In this document: piece by piece, positions 1 through 6,210 of the stretch
Layout: each line of letters starts with the position of its first letter
Numbering within the stretch: position 1 is the stretch's first letter
Assembly: GCA_002504495.1 (NCBI GenBank)
Contig: DATC01000126.1
Coordinates: 1-6,346, forward strand
Direction: 5' to 3'
DNA length: 6,346 nt
DNA from: Methanomassiliicoccaceae archaeon UBA537
Lineage (GTDB): Archaea > Thermoplasmatota > Thermoplasmata > Methanomassiliicoccales > Methanomethylophilaceae
The notes under the pieces: generated by a model
Databases searched by the model: none
Told to the model about the DNA's origin: nothing
Seen by the model: only the letters and a program-made list of their open reading frames with translations
Translations under genes and position numbers: made by a program

Positions 1-43
1 GTTCGTGTGTCGAAGTCACGGCTAGAAGTGTGTTCAACTAAGG

Positions 44-50
44 TTTAATA
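44..50 (+). promoter_or_regulatory. Box A (TATA) promoter of the Arg-rich protein gene
   Basis: TTTAATA is centred about 27 nt before the ATG at 74. Archaeal transcription usually starts about 22-27 nt downstream of the box A centre, so the mRNA would begin at or next to the start codon. GGGAG at 64-68 could act as a Shine-Dalgarno only if transcription started further upstream. The rest of 1-73 shows no gene I can support. Confidence 0.6.
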
Positions 51-73
51 CGTGGCATCTGTCGGGAGCCATC

Positions 74-1885
74 ATGGCCGATGGCAACTATGAGGATAGG
101 ACCGGGGGCGCTGCCCATACAGATAGGAGAGGTGACTCCGGCAAGGGATACTCGAGGAGTCACGGCGGAAGGGACGGAGGATACCGTTCCGACAGGCGCG
201 ACAGGGAAGGCTCCGGACGCGGATACGGAAGAAGGGACGAGGATCGCAGAAGGGATCGCTCCGACCGTCCTCCGAGAAGAGAGGGAGGATACCGTTCCGA
301 CAGGAGGGATTCCGGACGCGACAGCAACTCCGGGGAAGGAGGATACAGAGGAGACCGCTCCGACCGTCCTCCGAGAAGAGAGGGAGGATACCGTTCCGAC
401 AGGAGGGATTCCGGGTTCAGGGGAGACCGCCGCGACGGATACGGCGGTCCGAGACGCGACAGGGACGAGACGCCCGCCAGATGGGAGGACGCGGACGCGC
501 CGATGAAGGTCACCATCCCTTCCGACCCCCAGAAGATGCTGTTCAAAGGCATAGACTGCGAGGTCAACGGAAGGAAGGACCTCGCCATGGTGCTGTATCT
601 CCACGGAGCCGCCGCCGGAAGCGGAGGGTGCGAGGAGAACGCCGAGAAGATCCTCAGGGGCATGCAACCCTTCGAGAGGACGGGATTCCGCGAGAAGATC
701 GCCGAGCTGTGCTCGGAGGACGCCCTCATCGAATTCGACTACGTCCGCCTCAAGCTCGATCCCACATCGAACAGGGAGCTCATCGACTCCGCATCATCCG
801 AAGGGAACAGCCTCGCCATCTACTGCAGGATTCGCATGGACGAGATCGATCCCGAGGATCCTATCATCGACGTCTTCGCGAAGGATGCGGACGCGCATCC
901 CGACAGAATCGCCAAGGGCCTCGACCGCCTCAGAAGGAGGCACGGATCGGAGAAGGCCGCCGGGATCCTGAAGAAGGTGGAGCACCGCAGGCAGGAGAGG
1001 CAGACCATCAACGAGACCTTCGCCAAGGCCATGAGGAACGACGCCAAGGCGCTCGCCAGGCTCGAGAAGCTGGCCGACGACTTCCCCGAGGCGGGATTCC
1101 TGGCGGGATACATCGAATCCGACGACCCGGAGGCGTACCTCAGGGAGAACATGGACGGAAACCGCGACCTCATCATCGCCGTTTCATCGAACCTCCGCCT
1201 CGACACCCCGTTCGGGACCTATCTGTCCGCCATGAAGGCGAAGAACGAGGGGGACGATTGGATCCCTGCGATGATCGCCGCCGCCAAGGCCGGATCCCCC
1301 GAGGCCGAAGCCGAGCTGGGCTCCGCCAAGAGCAGGGGGGATGTCGCCAGGGCGCTGGCCGAGATCCGTCTGGAGAAGGGCGATGTCGCCGCTCTCGCGC
1401 GCATGTACGACGGCGAGGACGCGGAGTTCCTCGACAGGTACTGCGACGGCGATGCGGAGAAGATGCTGGAGGTCGGAAGGACCCTGGGAGGAGACCGCGA
1501 GCTGGACTGGCTGAAGAGATGCTGTCGCAACGGCGAGGAGGAGTGCCGCGACGCCGTGGTGCAGATGGCCTCCGACGAGAGCAGATGGTCCAAGCGCCTG
1601 GTGTACACGCTCCACGACGTGGGCGCTGACATGGATGCCGCGAAGCTCTACTTCGCCATGGAGGGCGATCCGACCCTCCCCAGCCCGAAATGGCTGGCCA
1701 AGGTCTGCGGAGAGGACGAGGTCAAGGAGTACGTCCGCTCCGTGTTCGAAGGGAAGGGCGACCTCGAGGGATTCGAGGCCATCTTCGCCGACGACGGATA
1801 CGAGGACCGGAAGAGGTCCGGGCCCCGCAGGGGAGGACCTTCCGGCCAGGGGCGCGGAAAGCCTCGCGGCGGATACCGCCGCTGA
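74..1885 (+). CDS. Arg/Asp/Gly-rich disordered protein with helical-repeat core and RGG-like tail
   Basis: A 603-aa protein that I do not recognise as a named family. Residues 1 to about 135 are low complexity: R, D, G, S, P, E and Y dominate, with repeated GGYRSDRRD and SDRPPRREGG units, so the region should be disordered and highly charged. Residues about 140-575 are predominantly helical by eye, with Ala/Leu/Glu-rich stretches such as AAAKAGSPEAEAELGSAKS and ARALAEIRLEKGDVAALARM that resemble Sel1/TPR solenoid repeats; this is a resemblance only. The last 25 residues are again RGG-like (GPRRGG, GRGKPRGGYRR). Such tails are typical of RNA-binding proteins, so RNA or ribonucleoprotein binding is an inference. 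No signal peptide or membrane segment is visible, so it is probably cytoplasmic. The ATG at 74 is preferred because of the box A 27 nt upstream. The two 60-base lines counted (1021, 1321) are 68-70% GC. It stands alone on its strand. Confidence 0.85.
   Translation: MADGNYEDRTGGAAHTDRRGDSGKGYSRSHGGRDGGYRSDRRDREGSGRGYGRRDEDRRRDRSDRPPRREGGYRSDRRDSGRDSNSGEGGYRGDRSDRPPRREGGYRSDRRDSGFRGDRRDGYGGPRRDRDETPARWEDADAPMKVTIPSDPQKMLFKGIDCEVNGRKDLAMVLYLHGAAAGSGGCEENAEKILRGMQPFERTGFREKIAELCSEDALIEFDYVRLKLDPTSNRELIDSASSEGNSLAIYCRIRMDEIDPEDPIIDVFAKDADAHPDRIAKGLDRLRRRHGSEKAAGILKKVEHRRQERQTINETFAKAMRNDAKALARLEKLADDFPEAGFLAGYIESDDPEAYLRENMDGNRDLIIAVSSNLRLDTPFGTYLSAMKAKNEGDDWIPAMIAAAKAGSPEAEAELGSAKSRGDVARALAEIRLEKGDVAALARMYDGEDAEFLDRYCDGDAEKMLEVGRTLGGDRELDWLKRCCRNGEEECRDAVVQMASDESRWSKRLVYTLHDVGADMDAAKLYFAMEGDPTLPSPKWLAKVCGEDEVKEYVRSVFEGKGDLEGFEAIFADDGYEDRKRSGPRRGGPSGQGRGKPRGGYRR
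257..414 (+). repeat. In-frame tandem duplication, 99-bp period
   Basis: Bases 257-315 recur exactly at 356-414 (59 bp, offset 99 bp = 33 codons). A shorter piece of the same unit, ggaggataccgttccgacag plus one further g, sits at 176-196, 284-304 and 383-403. All copies are in frame and encode the SDRPPRREGG / GGYRSDRRD segments of the disordered N-terminus. The nucleotide identity over 59 bp points to a recent duplication or gene conversion rather than convergence on protein composition. Confidence 0.9.
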
Positions 1886-2165
1886 TCCGACCGGCCGCAG
1901 AGGACCTTCGGGATCGTCTGCGGCCGAAAAGACCCTTCTTCTCGTACGGCGCGCACTCGAAGGACACGACCTTGTATCCGGTCGGATCCAGGACGCGACG
2001 GACATCCTCCTCGGTCAGAGGATCCTCCGAAAGGATCGTGCACTCGCGCTTCGCCGCCGACGCCTTGACGCTCTTCACGGAGAGTCCCTTCGTCAAAGCC
2101 TCCTTCACCGCTATCTCGCAGTGAGAGCATGCCATCCCATCTATGCCTACTACGGCCCTGTGCAT
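1722..2165 (-). CDS. HMA-domain metal-binding protein (CopZ-like), run-on C-terminus
   Basis: The first ~70 residues form a heavy-metal-associated domain. They begin MHRAVVGIDGMACSHCEIAV and carry the GMxCxxC metal-binding motif (C13, C16), followed by a beta-alpha-beta-beta-alpha-beta pattern ending about residue 70 (GYKVVSFE). Proteins of this family bind Cu(I) or similar soft metals and deliver them to exporters or regulators; copper is the usual ligand but is not proven here. The domain is followed by CAPYEKKGLFGR, which looks like a natural end at about residues 82-85. The frame nevertheless stays open to a TGA at 1722-1724, giving 147 aa with an Arg-rich tail and a 164-bp antisense overlap with the Arg-rich gene. 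No minus-strand frame has a stop codon in about 1861-1940, so a simple frameshift does not restore an early end. The ATG at 2165 lies about 26 nt after an A/T-rich box. No cognate P-type ATPase is present here. The family call is firm; the 3' end is uncertain. Confidence 0.8.
   Translation of the reverse strand: MHRAVVGIDGMACSHCEIAVKEALTKGLSVKSVKASAAKRECTILSEDPLTEEDVRRVLDPTGYKVVSFECAPYEKKGLFGRRRSRRSSAAGRISGGIRREAFRAPGRKVLPCGARTSSGPRIRRRRRWPRIPRGRPSLRTRSGRTP
1892..1926 (+). terminator. Strong hairpin with cUUCGg loop after the Arg-rich gene
   Basis: CGGCCGCAGA (1892-1901) pairs perfectly with TCTGCGGCCG (1917-1926). After a G-G mismatch, 1903-1904 pair with 1914-1915. After a bulged A at 1913, CC (1905-1906) pairs with GG (1911-1912) around a TTCG loop at 1907-1910. 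The stable UUCG tetraloop exists only in the + strand RNA. The hairpin begins 7 nt after the TGA at 1885, and a pyrimidine-rich run follows at 1931-1942 (cccttcttctcg), but there is no oligo-T tract directly after the stem. It may be a terminator, an mRNA 3'-end stabiliser or a processing site. It also lies inside the minus-strand HMA frame. Confidence 0.5.
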
Positions 2166-2188
2166 GCACCCGCACTCGCCTATAAGGT

Positions 2189-2196
2189 ATTTTAGT
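2189..2196 (-). promoter_or_regulatory. Box A of the HMA gene
   Basis: On the minus strand CTAAAATA or a close variant is centred about 26 nt before the ATG at 2165, predicting a leaderless or nearly leaderless transcript. A second A/T patch (TTATA, 2185-2181) is only about 18 nt away and is less well placed. Confidence 0.5.
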
Positions 2197-2208
2197 CCTT
2201 CCTAAAAT
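2189..2208. promoter_or_regulatory. Small inverted repeat over the HMA promoter, candidate operator
   Basis: ATTTTAG (2189-2195) and CTAAAAT (2202-2208) are exact reverse complements with a 6-nt spacer. The inner arm coincides with the box A of the HMA gene, and the outer arm lies where the BRE and upstream contacts would be. A dimeric repressor bound here would block TBP/TFB. Arms of only 7 A/T-rich bases could arise by chance. Confidence 0.3.
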
Positions 2209-2306
2209 TCATCGCACGCCCGCCATCGGACGATGAGACACCCTCGGAAAACATCGGAACAAGGGCATCACGACGTGCAGGCAGGCCTCGTCCCCTAGAC
2301 AACCAT

Positions 2307-2313
2307 CATATAC
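2307..2313 (+). promoter_or_regulatory. Box A of the zinc-ribbon/TPR gene
   Basis: CATATAC is centred 25 nt before the ATG at 2335, and the intervening sequence (ccgatacccttctctcatcg) holds no Shine-Dalgarno. This predicts a leaderless mRNA. The intergenic stretch 2166-2334 otherwise holds only the divergent HMA promoter. Confidence 0.5.
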
Positions 2314-2334
2314 CGATACCCTTCTCTCATCGGC

Positions 2335-3330
2335 ATGGATTTCGTATTGACGTCCTGTCCGTTCTGCGGCAGGACGATCGATTCCACAGACCCGAAGAAG
2401 TACGTCTGCGAGAGCTGCGGCAAGTACATCTACCGCGACCGCTCGGACGTCCTTGCCTTCATCCGTCCGAGCGAGGTCGAAGACCGCTTCAGGAGCGTCT
2501 TCGAAGCCATCGACGACGGCAACGAAAAAAAGGCTATGGACATCGCATCCGACCTGGCGGAGAACGTCGCCAACGCGGATTCGCAGTTCGTCCTCGGATA
2601 CGTATACGCCATCAAGGGGGAGAACGGGAAGAGCCTCGCCTGCTGGAGGAAAGGGCTGGAGCTCCTCGGAGACGGATTCAACCTGGACGCCTACATCTGC
2701 CTGATGTCCAGCGCGATGTCGAGGATGATCAACCTCAAGGAGAAGGAGTTCGTGGTCTTCAACGTCCTGGCCCACATGGACAGGCTGGCGGAGGACCTGG
2801 ACCAGAGCACGGGCCTCTCGTGCAAGGCGTTCCTCTACTACTCCGTCTACACGGTCTGCAGGAACGACGCCGCCGGACTCAGGGCCGAGGGCGAGGAGGA
2901 GTTCTACAAGGACATCCTGCCTCTGCTGTTCAAGAGAGTGGTCGCCTACAACAGGAGCCCCGACTGCCAGATACGCCTGATCGACGAGTATCTAGGGTAC
3001 AACGACTACAGGCCCGATACGTACGAGGAGGACGAGAAGGAGACGGAGCACGTCTACGATCTCATCCGCAGATGCATCATCGAGGAGCGTGGCAGGCTGG
3101 AGGACTCGGACATCACCAGGATGTTCGACCACTGGAGCGACGAGCTTCTCCAGAAGGAGTGCGAACCTGCTCTGGACAATCTCCTAGGCGAGAAGAAGAG
3201 GATACTGTCCCTGCTCAAGAAGAAGGACGACTCCGAGGACTCCGACGAGACGGGTCCCGTGAAGGAGTACGTCGACAGATGGATGCTCATCGAGGATCCG
3301 GAAACGGGATGCGAAGAGCCGTCCGCCTGA
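2335..3330 (+). CDS. Zinc-ribbon protein with TPR-like helical repeats
   Basis: A 331-aa protein of unknown function. Residues 8-28 carry two CxxC knuckles (C8-PF-C11 and C25-ES-C28) spaced as in a treble-clef or zinc-ribbon fold, so one structural Zn is likely. Residues about 51-112 look like two TPR hairpins; the second, QFVLGYVYAIKGENGKSL, shows the LG..Y...G....A/S TPR pattern and continues into ACWRKGLEL. The rest is helical and acidic, ending in a charged stretch (KKKDDSEDSDETG) before a short C-terminal segment. No enzyme motif, membrane segment or signal peptide is visible. A zinc ribbon followed by a helical solenoid suggests a protein or nucleic-acid binding adaptor; this is inference. 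The ATG at 2335 is backed by the box A 25 nt upstream. Its last 44 bp overlap the end of the convergent mntP gene. Confidence 0.85.
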   Translation: MDFVLTSCPFCGRTIDSTDPKKYVCESCGKYIYRDRSDVLAFIRPSEVEDRFRSVFEAIDDGNEKKAMDIASDLAENVANADSQFVLGYVYAIKGENGKSLACWRKGLELLGDGFNLDAYICLMSSAMSRMINLKEKEFVVFNVLAHMDRLAEDLDQSTGLSCKAFLYYSVYTVCRNDAAGLRAEGEEEFYKDILPLLFKRVVAYNRSPDCQIRLIDEYLGYNDYRPDTYEEDEKETEHVYDLIRRCIIEERGRLEDSDITRMFDHWSDELLQKECEPALDNLLGEKKRILSLLKKKDDSEDSDETGPVKEYVDRWMLIEDPETGCEEPSA

Positions 3331-3913
3331 AACCGCTTACTTCTCTCCCTCCTCGCAGCAGGCCGGTGTGCTCCAGCAGTATCTTCGCTCCTATCGCGAT
3401 GAGGATGGCTCCGCCGAGCAGCTCCGCCTTCCCGCCGAGTCTGTCGCCGAACACGCCTCCGATACGGACCCCTGTCGCACTGACGAGGAACGTCACGACT
3501 CCGACGACCGCGGCTGGACCGAAGATGCTGCCTTCGGTCATGGCGAACGATATCCCTACGGCGAGCGCGTCGATGCTCGTGGCGACCGCGAGGATCAGCA
3601 TCGTTCTGAATCCCAGGTCCGCATCCACATCCTCCTCATCTCCGGACAGTCCTTCGCGGATCATCCCTACGCCTATCAGAAGGAGGAGACCGAAGGCGAT
3701 CCAGTGGTCGTAGTCTGATATGTACGCATAGACGGCATCGCCCAGAAGGTATCCTATCACGGGCATGAGGAATTGGAATCCTCCGAACCACAAGGCGACG
3801 GTCAGCGTCGCACGGAACGAGGGGGCCTTCATGGCCATCCCCTTGCACACGGATACGGCGAACGCATCCATCGCGAGGCCGAGGCCTATCAGCACCACCG
3901 CCAGGAGATCCAT
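3287..3913 (-). CDS. mntP: MntP-family manganese efflux pump
   Basis: A 208-aa polytopic membrane protein of the MntP (YebN) family, which exports Mn(II) and protects cells from manganese excess. Two internally related halves are visible. The first carries GLAMDAFAVS with D16 in helix 1; the second carries ATSIDALAVGISFA with D115 in helix 4. Acidic residues at these two places are a family hallmark. Six membrane segments can be placed at about 3-23, 36-57, 70-86, 102-124, 130-152 and 163-183, with an acidic loop (SGDEEDVDAD) between helices 3 and 4. The family core ends near residue 184; about 24 further residues (RGGREVSGFRRTA...) form an unusual Arg-containing tail whose DNA overlaps the 3' end of the zinc-ribbon gene by 44 bp. 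The ATG at 3913 lies 26 nt after a box A that overlaps the stop of the DUF1848 gene. No bacterial-type manganese riboswitch fits in front. Confidence 0.93.
   Translation of the reverse strand: MDLLAVVLIGLGLAMDAFAVSVCKGMAMKAPSFRATLTVALWFGGFQFLMPVIGYLLGDAVYAYISDYDHWIAFGLLLLIGVGMIREGLSGDEEDVDADLGFRTMLILAVATSIDALAVGISFAMTEGSIFGPAAVVGVVTFLVSATGVRIGGVFGDRLGGKAELLGGAILIAIGAKILLEHTGLLRGGREVSGFRRTALRIPFPDPR
3337..3352 (+). terminator. Pyrimidine-rich tract after the zinc-ribbon gene
   Basis: A run cttacttctctccctc lies 6 nt after the TGA at 3328-3330. Archaeal termination often uses T/C-rich tracts without a hairpin, so it could serve as the 3' end of this transcript. The tract is short, not oligo-T, and lies inside the convergent mntP coding sequence. 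Confidence 0.2.
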
Positions 3914-3934
3914 GGCGATGCCATGCGACTGCTC

Positions 3935-3943
3935 GTTAATATC
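3935..3943 (-). promoter_or_regulatory. Box A of mntP, overlapping the upstream stop codon
   Basis: The minus strand reads GATATTAAC, centred 26 nt before the mntP ATG. The TAA in it (3938-3936) is the stop codon of the DUF1848 gene, so promoter and stop share bases. This suggests mntP can be transcribed independently of the gene just upstream, without a 5' UTR. Confidence 0.5.
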
Positions 3944-4856
3944 GTTCTCTGAACCCTTCGAGCCTGCAGGCGTCGCGCCCCTTCAGATCCACTATGCGGT
4001 CTCTGGGCATCACTGCTCCCCACAGCATGGGGGAATCGACGGAGTACAGCCTCGACACGCCCTTCGGAAGAGCGGGACGAGACGCGTAGCAGTAGACGCA
4101 GCCGTGGGCGCAGGTCCCGTACTCGCCGATATCGACGGCCTTCACGCATCTGCATCCGTCGCGGACCGGGGTCGACTGCGTCTCGTACGGTATGTCCAAG
4201 GACCTCATCATGACCGCATCCACGCAACCTCTCGTCGCTATGCCGAGATGGGACAGATCCCTCTTCGGGCAGCAGCACGACATGGAGATCCCGTGGTCCT
4301 CTGCGATGGAGGCGGCTCTTCTGCAGAAAGAATCCTGTTCGACCGATGTCGGAACGCGGTACGATGACGGAGACCTGCCGTAGGTGTCCACGAAGCTGAA
4401 GACGCAGCGGCCGGTCCATTGCGATGCCTCCCTGCAGAGGAGGGAGAACTTGGCCAGATGGCGTTCGATATCCATGCCCGGAGCGATGAGGACGGGGTCG
4501 TACCTCCAGACCATGCGGTCCCTTCCGATTCTGTCGGCTATCGTGATGCAGGAGTCGCTGATGTCCGCCTTGAACCCCACTCCGGGCTCCAACGATCTGC
4601 CGTAGGGCGTGATGGTCACTTGGAAGACGCAGACATGGCCCATCGCCGCGATCTCGCGAAGATGCGGAACCATCGGCCTCGGATCCTTCGTCATGAACTC
4701 TATGCAGTCCACGTTTCCGCGAGTGAGATCTATATGATGGATGACGGATCTGCTCACAGGGTTCCTGACCAGGCACCAGCCCTCGCGTAGACGTCTCATC
4801 ATCCATTCAGAATGGAATGCGGGAATGTCGGTACGGCGACTGGCGCAGATTATCAT
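3936..4856 (-). CDS. DUF1848 family protein with C-terminal radical-SAM-like cysteine motif
   Basis: A 306-aa DUF1848 protein; no biochemical function is established that I know of. It opens with MIICASRRTDIPAFHSEWMM, and the typical family features follow: LVRNP (29-33), VFQVTITPYG (77-86), WRYDP (117-121). Near the C-terminus, CRC (235-237) and DIGEYGTC are followed by C249-x3-C253-x2-C256 (CAHGCVYCYA), the spacing that holds the [4Fe-4S] cluster of radical SAM enzymes, although those usually carry it at the N-terminus. Cysteines at 194-196 (CCCP) may add ligands. A cytoplasmic iron-sulfur role is inferred. The frame extends to a TTG at 4874, but I chose the ATG at 4856 because family members begin at this point and a box A lies about 27 nt upstream. 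The first 50 bp overlap the run-on 3' end of the ATPase frame. The stop is TAA at 3936-3938. mntP starts 22 bp after it. Confidence 0.88.
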   Translation of the reverse strand: MIICASRRTDIPAFHSEWMMRRLREGWCLVRNPVSRSVIHHIDLTRGNVDCIEFMTKDPRPMVPHLREIAAMGHVCVFQVTITPYGRSLEPGVGFKADISDSCITIADRIGRDRMVWRYDPVLIAPGMDIERHLAKFSLLCREASQWTGRCVFSFVDTYGRSPSSYRVPTSVEQDSFCRRAASIAEDHGISMSCCCPKRDLSHLGIATRGCVDAVMMRSLDIPYETQSTPVRDGCRCVKAVDIGEYGTCAHGCVYCYASRPALPKGVSRLYSVDSPMLWGAVMPRDRIVDLKGRDACRLEGFRERY

Positions 4857-6186
4857 CGCATCCGCATGTCGCAAGACGATGATATCGGTAGCGCAACCTG
4901 GAATCGTACGGCCATGCGACGGATCTCGAGATGAACCGAATCCGATGATGACCGCCGCATCGGAATCTGAAACCGTCGCCGAGGAGGAAGTCCTCCACGA
5001 GGCGCAGCCTCCTGATGCCCTTGCTGTCCAATACGACGGGATCCATGGATATGATGTACTTCGGATAGTTGTCCTTGATCTTCAACAGAGAACGCTCCTC
5101 CCTCTCCTCGGTCTCAGGGGATGCCAGGAGGTACGTCGCCTGGATGTACGCCAGATCCCGTCCGTTCGAAACGACGAAATCCACTTCGGCGTCCCGGAAG
5201 GTACCGACACGGACATCGTATCCTCTTGCCTTCAGCTCGTTGAAAACGATGTTCTCCACTATCGAACCCATTCTGATATCATGGCATCCGTCCGGATACG
5301 AAGTATACAGCGATATATCGGCGACATATGATTTGTAGCGGGTCTTCAAAGCCTTCTTTCCGGAAAGATCGAAACGCATGCATCTGTCGGCAAGCCTGCT
5401 GGCGAATATCAGTTCGAGATGGCGGTTAACCGTGTCCGGATTGACATCGATCCGCTCGGAGCGGAGATAGGCTGCAATGGATGTAGATGAGATCTCCGCC
5501 CCGGGCGTCGACAGGATGTAGTCCAATAGCTTGCTCAGAAGAGTCCTGTTCCTGATCCTTCTGCTTGTCAGGATATCCTTCTTCACGGTCTCCTCGATGA
5601 CGGAACGGATGTACAGCGCCTTGCTGTCGTGATCGGGATAGGAATAGCTCTTGGGATACCCCCCTTCCAGGATATATTCCTGGAACGCCGATGATGGAAC
5701 GAATTCCATGCCGTTGATCTCATAGAACGCCCTCACCTCGCTGAATGCGAATGTGGATATCCTGAACTCCACATATCTTCCCGTGAGCTTGGTTGTCAGC
5801 TCACCGCTCAGCAGATACGAGTTCGAACCGGTGATGAACACCGAGACACCTTCATTGCGATATGCGTTGATCAACGGCTCGAAACCAATCACGTTCTGGA
5901 TCTCGTCGATGAAGAGGTACCTTTTGCCTTGACAATCCCCAAATTCGGAATCAACCAGTTTCCCCAAGGATTCGACGGTCCTGACATCCAGATTCCGCCT
6001 TGCATCGAGGTCGATGTACACTATGGCGCCACGTCCGTCAGGATCTGTGGCGATTTCATCCATGATCTGCTTCATGATCGTGGATTTGCCGCACCTGCGG
6101 ACGCCTGTCAACACCTTGATCACGTCCGCATCCTTGTAGAATTGACGGATCCTAGACAGGTACAGCTCTCTCTTTAGCTCCTTCAT
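4807..6186 (-). CDS. AAA-type ATP-binding protein with DUF4143 domain
   Basis: A 459-aa ATPase of the AAA (PF13173-like) plus DUF4143 family, common as many paralogs in archaea and anaerobic bacteria; the cellular role of the family is poorly known. Walker A is G28-VRRC-GKST (28-36), Walker B YLFIDE (90-95), a sensor-like TGSNS at 119-123, and GRY at 136-138. Residues about 215-270 look like a winged helix (DYILSTPGAEISSTSIAAYL, then a recognition-helix-like PDTVNRHLELI). The C-terminal part has a PD-(D/E)xK nuclease-like layout (E311, D336 in EVDFV, Q349 in YIQ), with Q in place of the catalytic Lys as is usual in this family. The core ends at about residue 406 (FLLGDGF); 53 further residues, Arg-rich and unlike the family, continue to a TGA at 4807. 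I chose the ATG at 6186 rather than 6234 because MKELKRELYLSRIR is the family-like beginning and box A lies 28 nt upstream. Sampled GC is about 47-52%, lower than in its neighbours. Confidence 0.88.
   Translation of the reverse strand: MKELKRELYLSRIRQFYKDADVIKVLTGVRRCGKSTIMKQIMDEIATDPDGRGAIVYIDLDARRNLDVRTVESLGKLVDSEFGDCQGKRYLFIDEIQNVIGFEPLINAYRNEGVSVFITGSNSYLLSGELTTKLTGRYVEFRISTFAFSEVRAFYEINGMEFVPSSAFQEYILEGGYPKSYSYPDHDSKALYIRSVIEETVKKDILTSRRIRNRTLLSKLLDYILSTPGAEISSTSIAAYLRSERIDVNPDTVNRHLELIFASRLADRCMRFDLSGKKALKTRYKSYVADISLYTSYPDGCHDIRMGSIVENIVFNELKARGYDVRVGTFRDAEVDFVVSNGRDLAYIQATYLLASPETEEREERSLLKIKDNYPKYIISMDPVVLDSKGIRRLRLVEDFLLGDGFRFRCGGHHRIRFISRSVAWPYDSRLRYRYHRLATCGCDDNLRQSPYRHSRIPF
4879..4888 (-). 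promoter_or_regulatory. Box A of the DUF1848 gene
   Basis: The minus strand reads CCGATATCAT, centred about 27 nt before the ATG at 4856, which supports that start over the TTG at 4874. The intervening bases hold no clear Shine-Dalgarno. The box lies inside the run-on part of the upstream ATPase reading frame. Confidence 0.4.
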
Positions 6187-6210
6187 ATATGAATAGTATA
6201 TAAGATAACG

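Noticed and set aside
176..414. CRISPR-like repeats near the left end
   Set aside because: The repeats are in-frame coding duplications of a low-complexity protein segment, with no regular unique spacers.
481..1629. Long + strand frame (382 aa) inside the Arg-rich gene
   Set aside because: It is an out-of-frame shadow of the 74-1885 gene: extremely Arg/Gly/Pro-rich, no domain pattern, caused by high GC.
1184..2005. 273-aa minus-strand frame opposite the Arg-rich gene
   Set aside because: Antisense shadow of a GC-rich gene; no recognisable domain, no promoter, and it overlaps both flanking genes.
2224..2235. CATCG-GA-CGATG small dyad between the HMA and zinc-ribbon genes
   Set aside because: Five-base arms are too short, and it is not positioned at either promoter.
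3914..3960. Manganese-sensing yybP-ykoY riboswitch in front of mntP
   Set aside because: The previous gene ends 22 bp upstream and box A predicts a leaderless mRNA, so there is no room and no matching motif.
3889..4806. 305-aa minus-strand frame over the DUF1848 gene
   Set aside because: Same strand, other frame; Arg-rich shadow without any family motif, whereas the DUF1848 frame has clear conserved motifs.
4857..4874. TTG start at 4874 for the DUF1848 protein
   Set aside because: It adds six residues not seen in the family, and the box A spacing favours the ATG at 4856.
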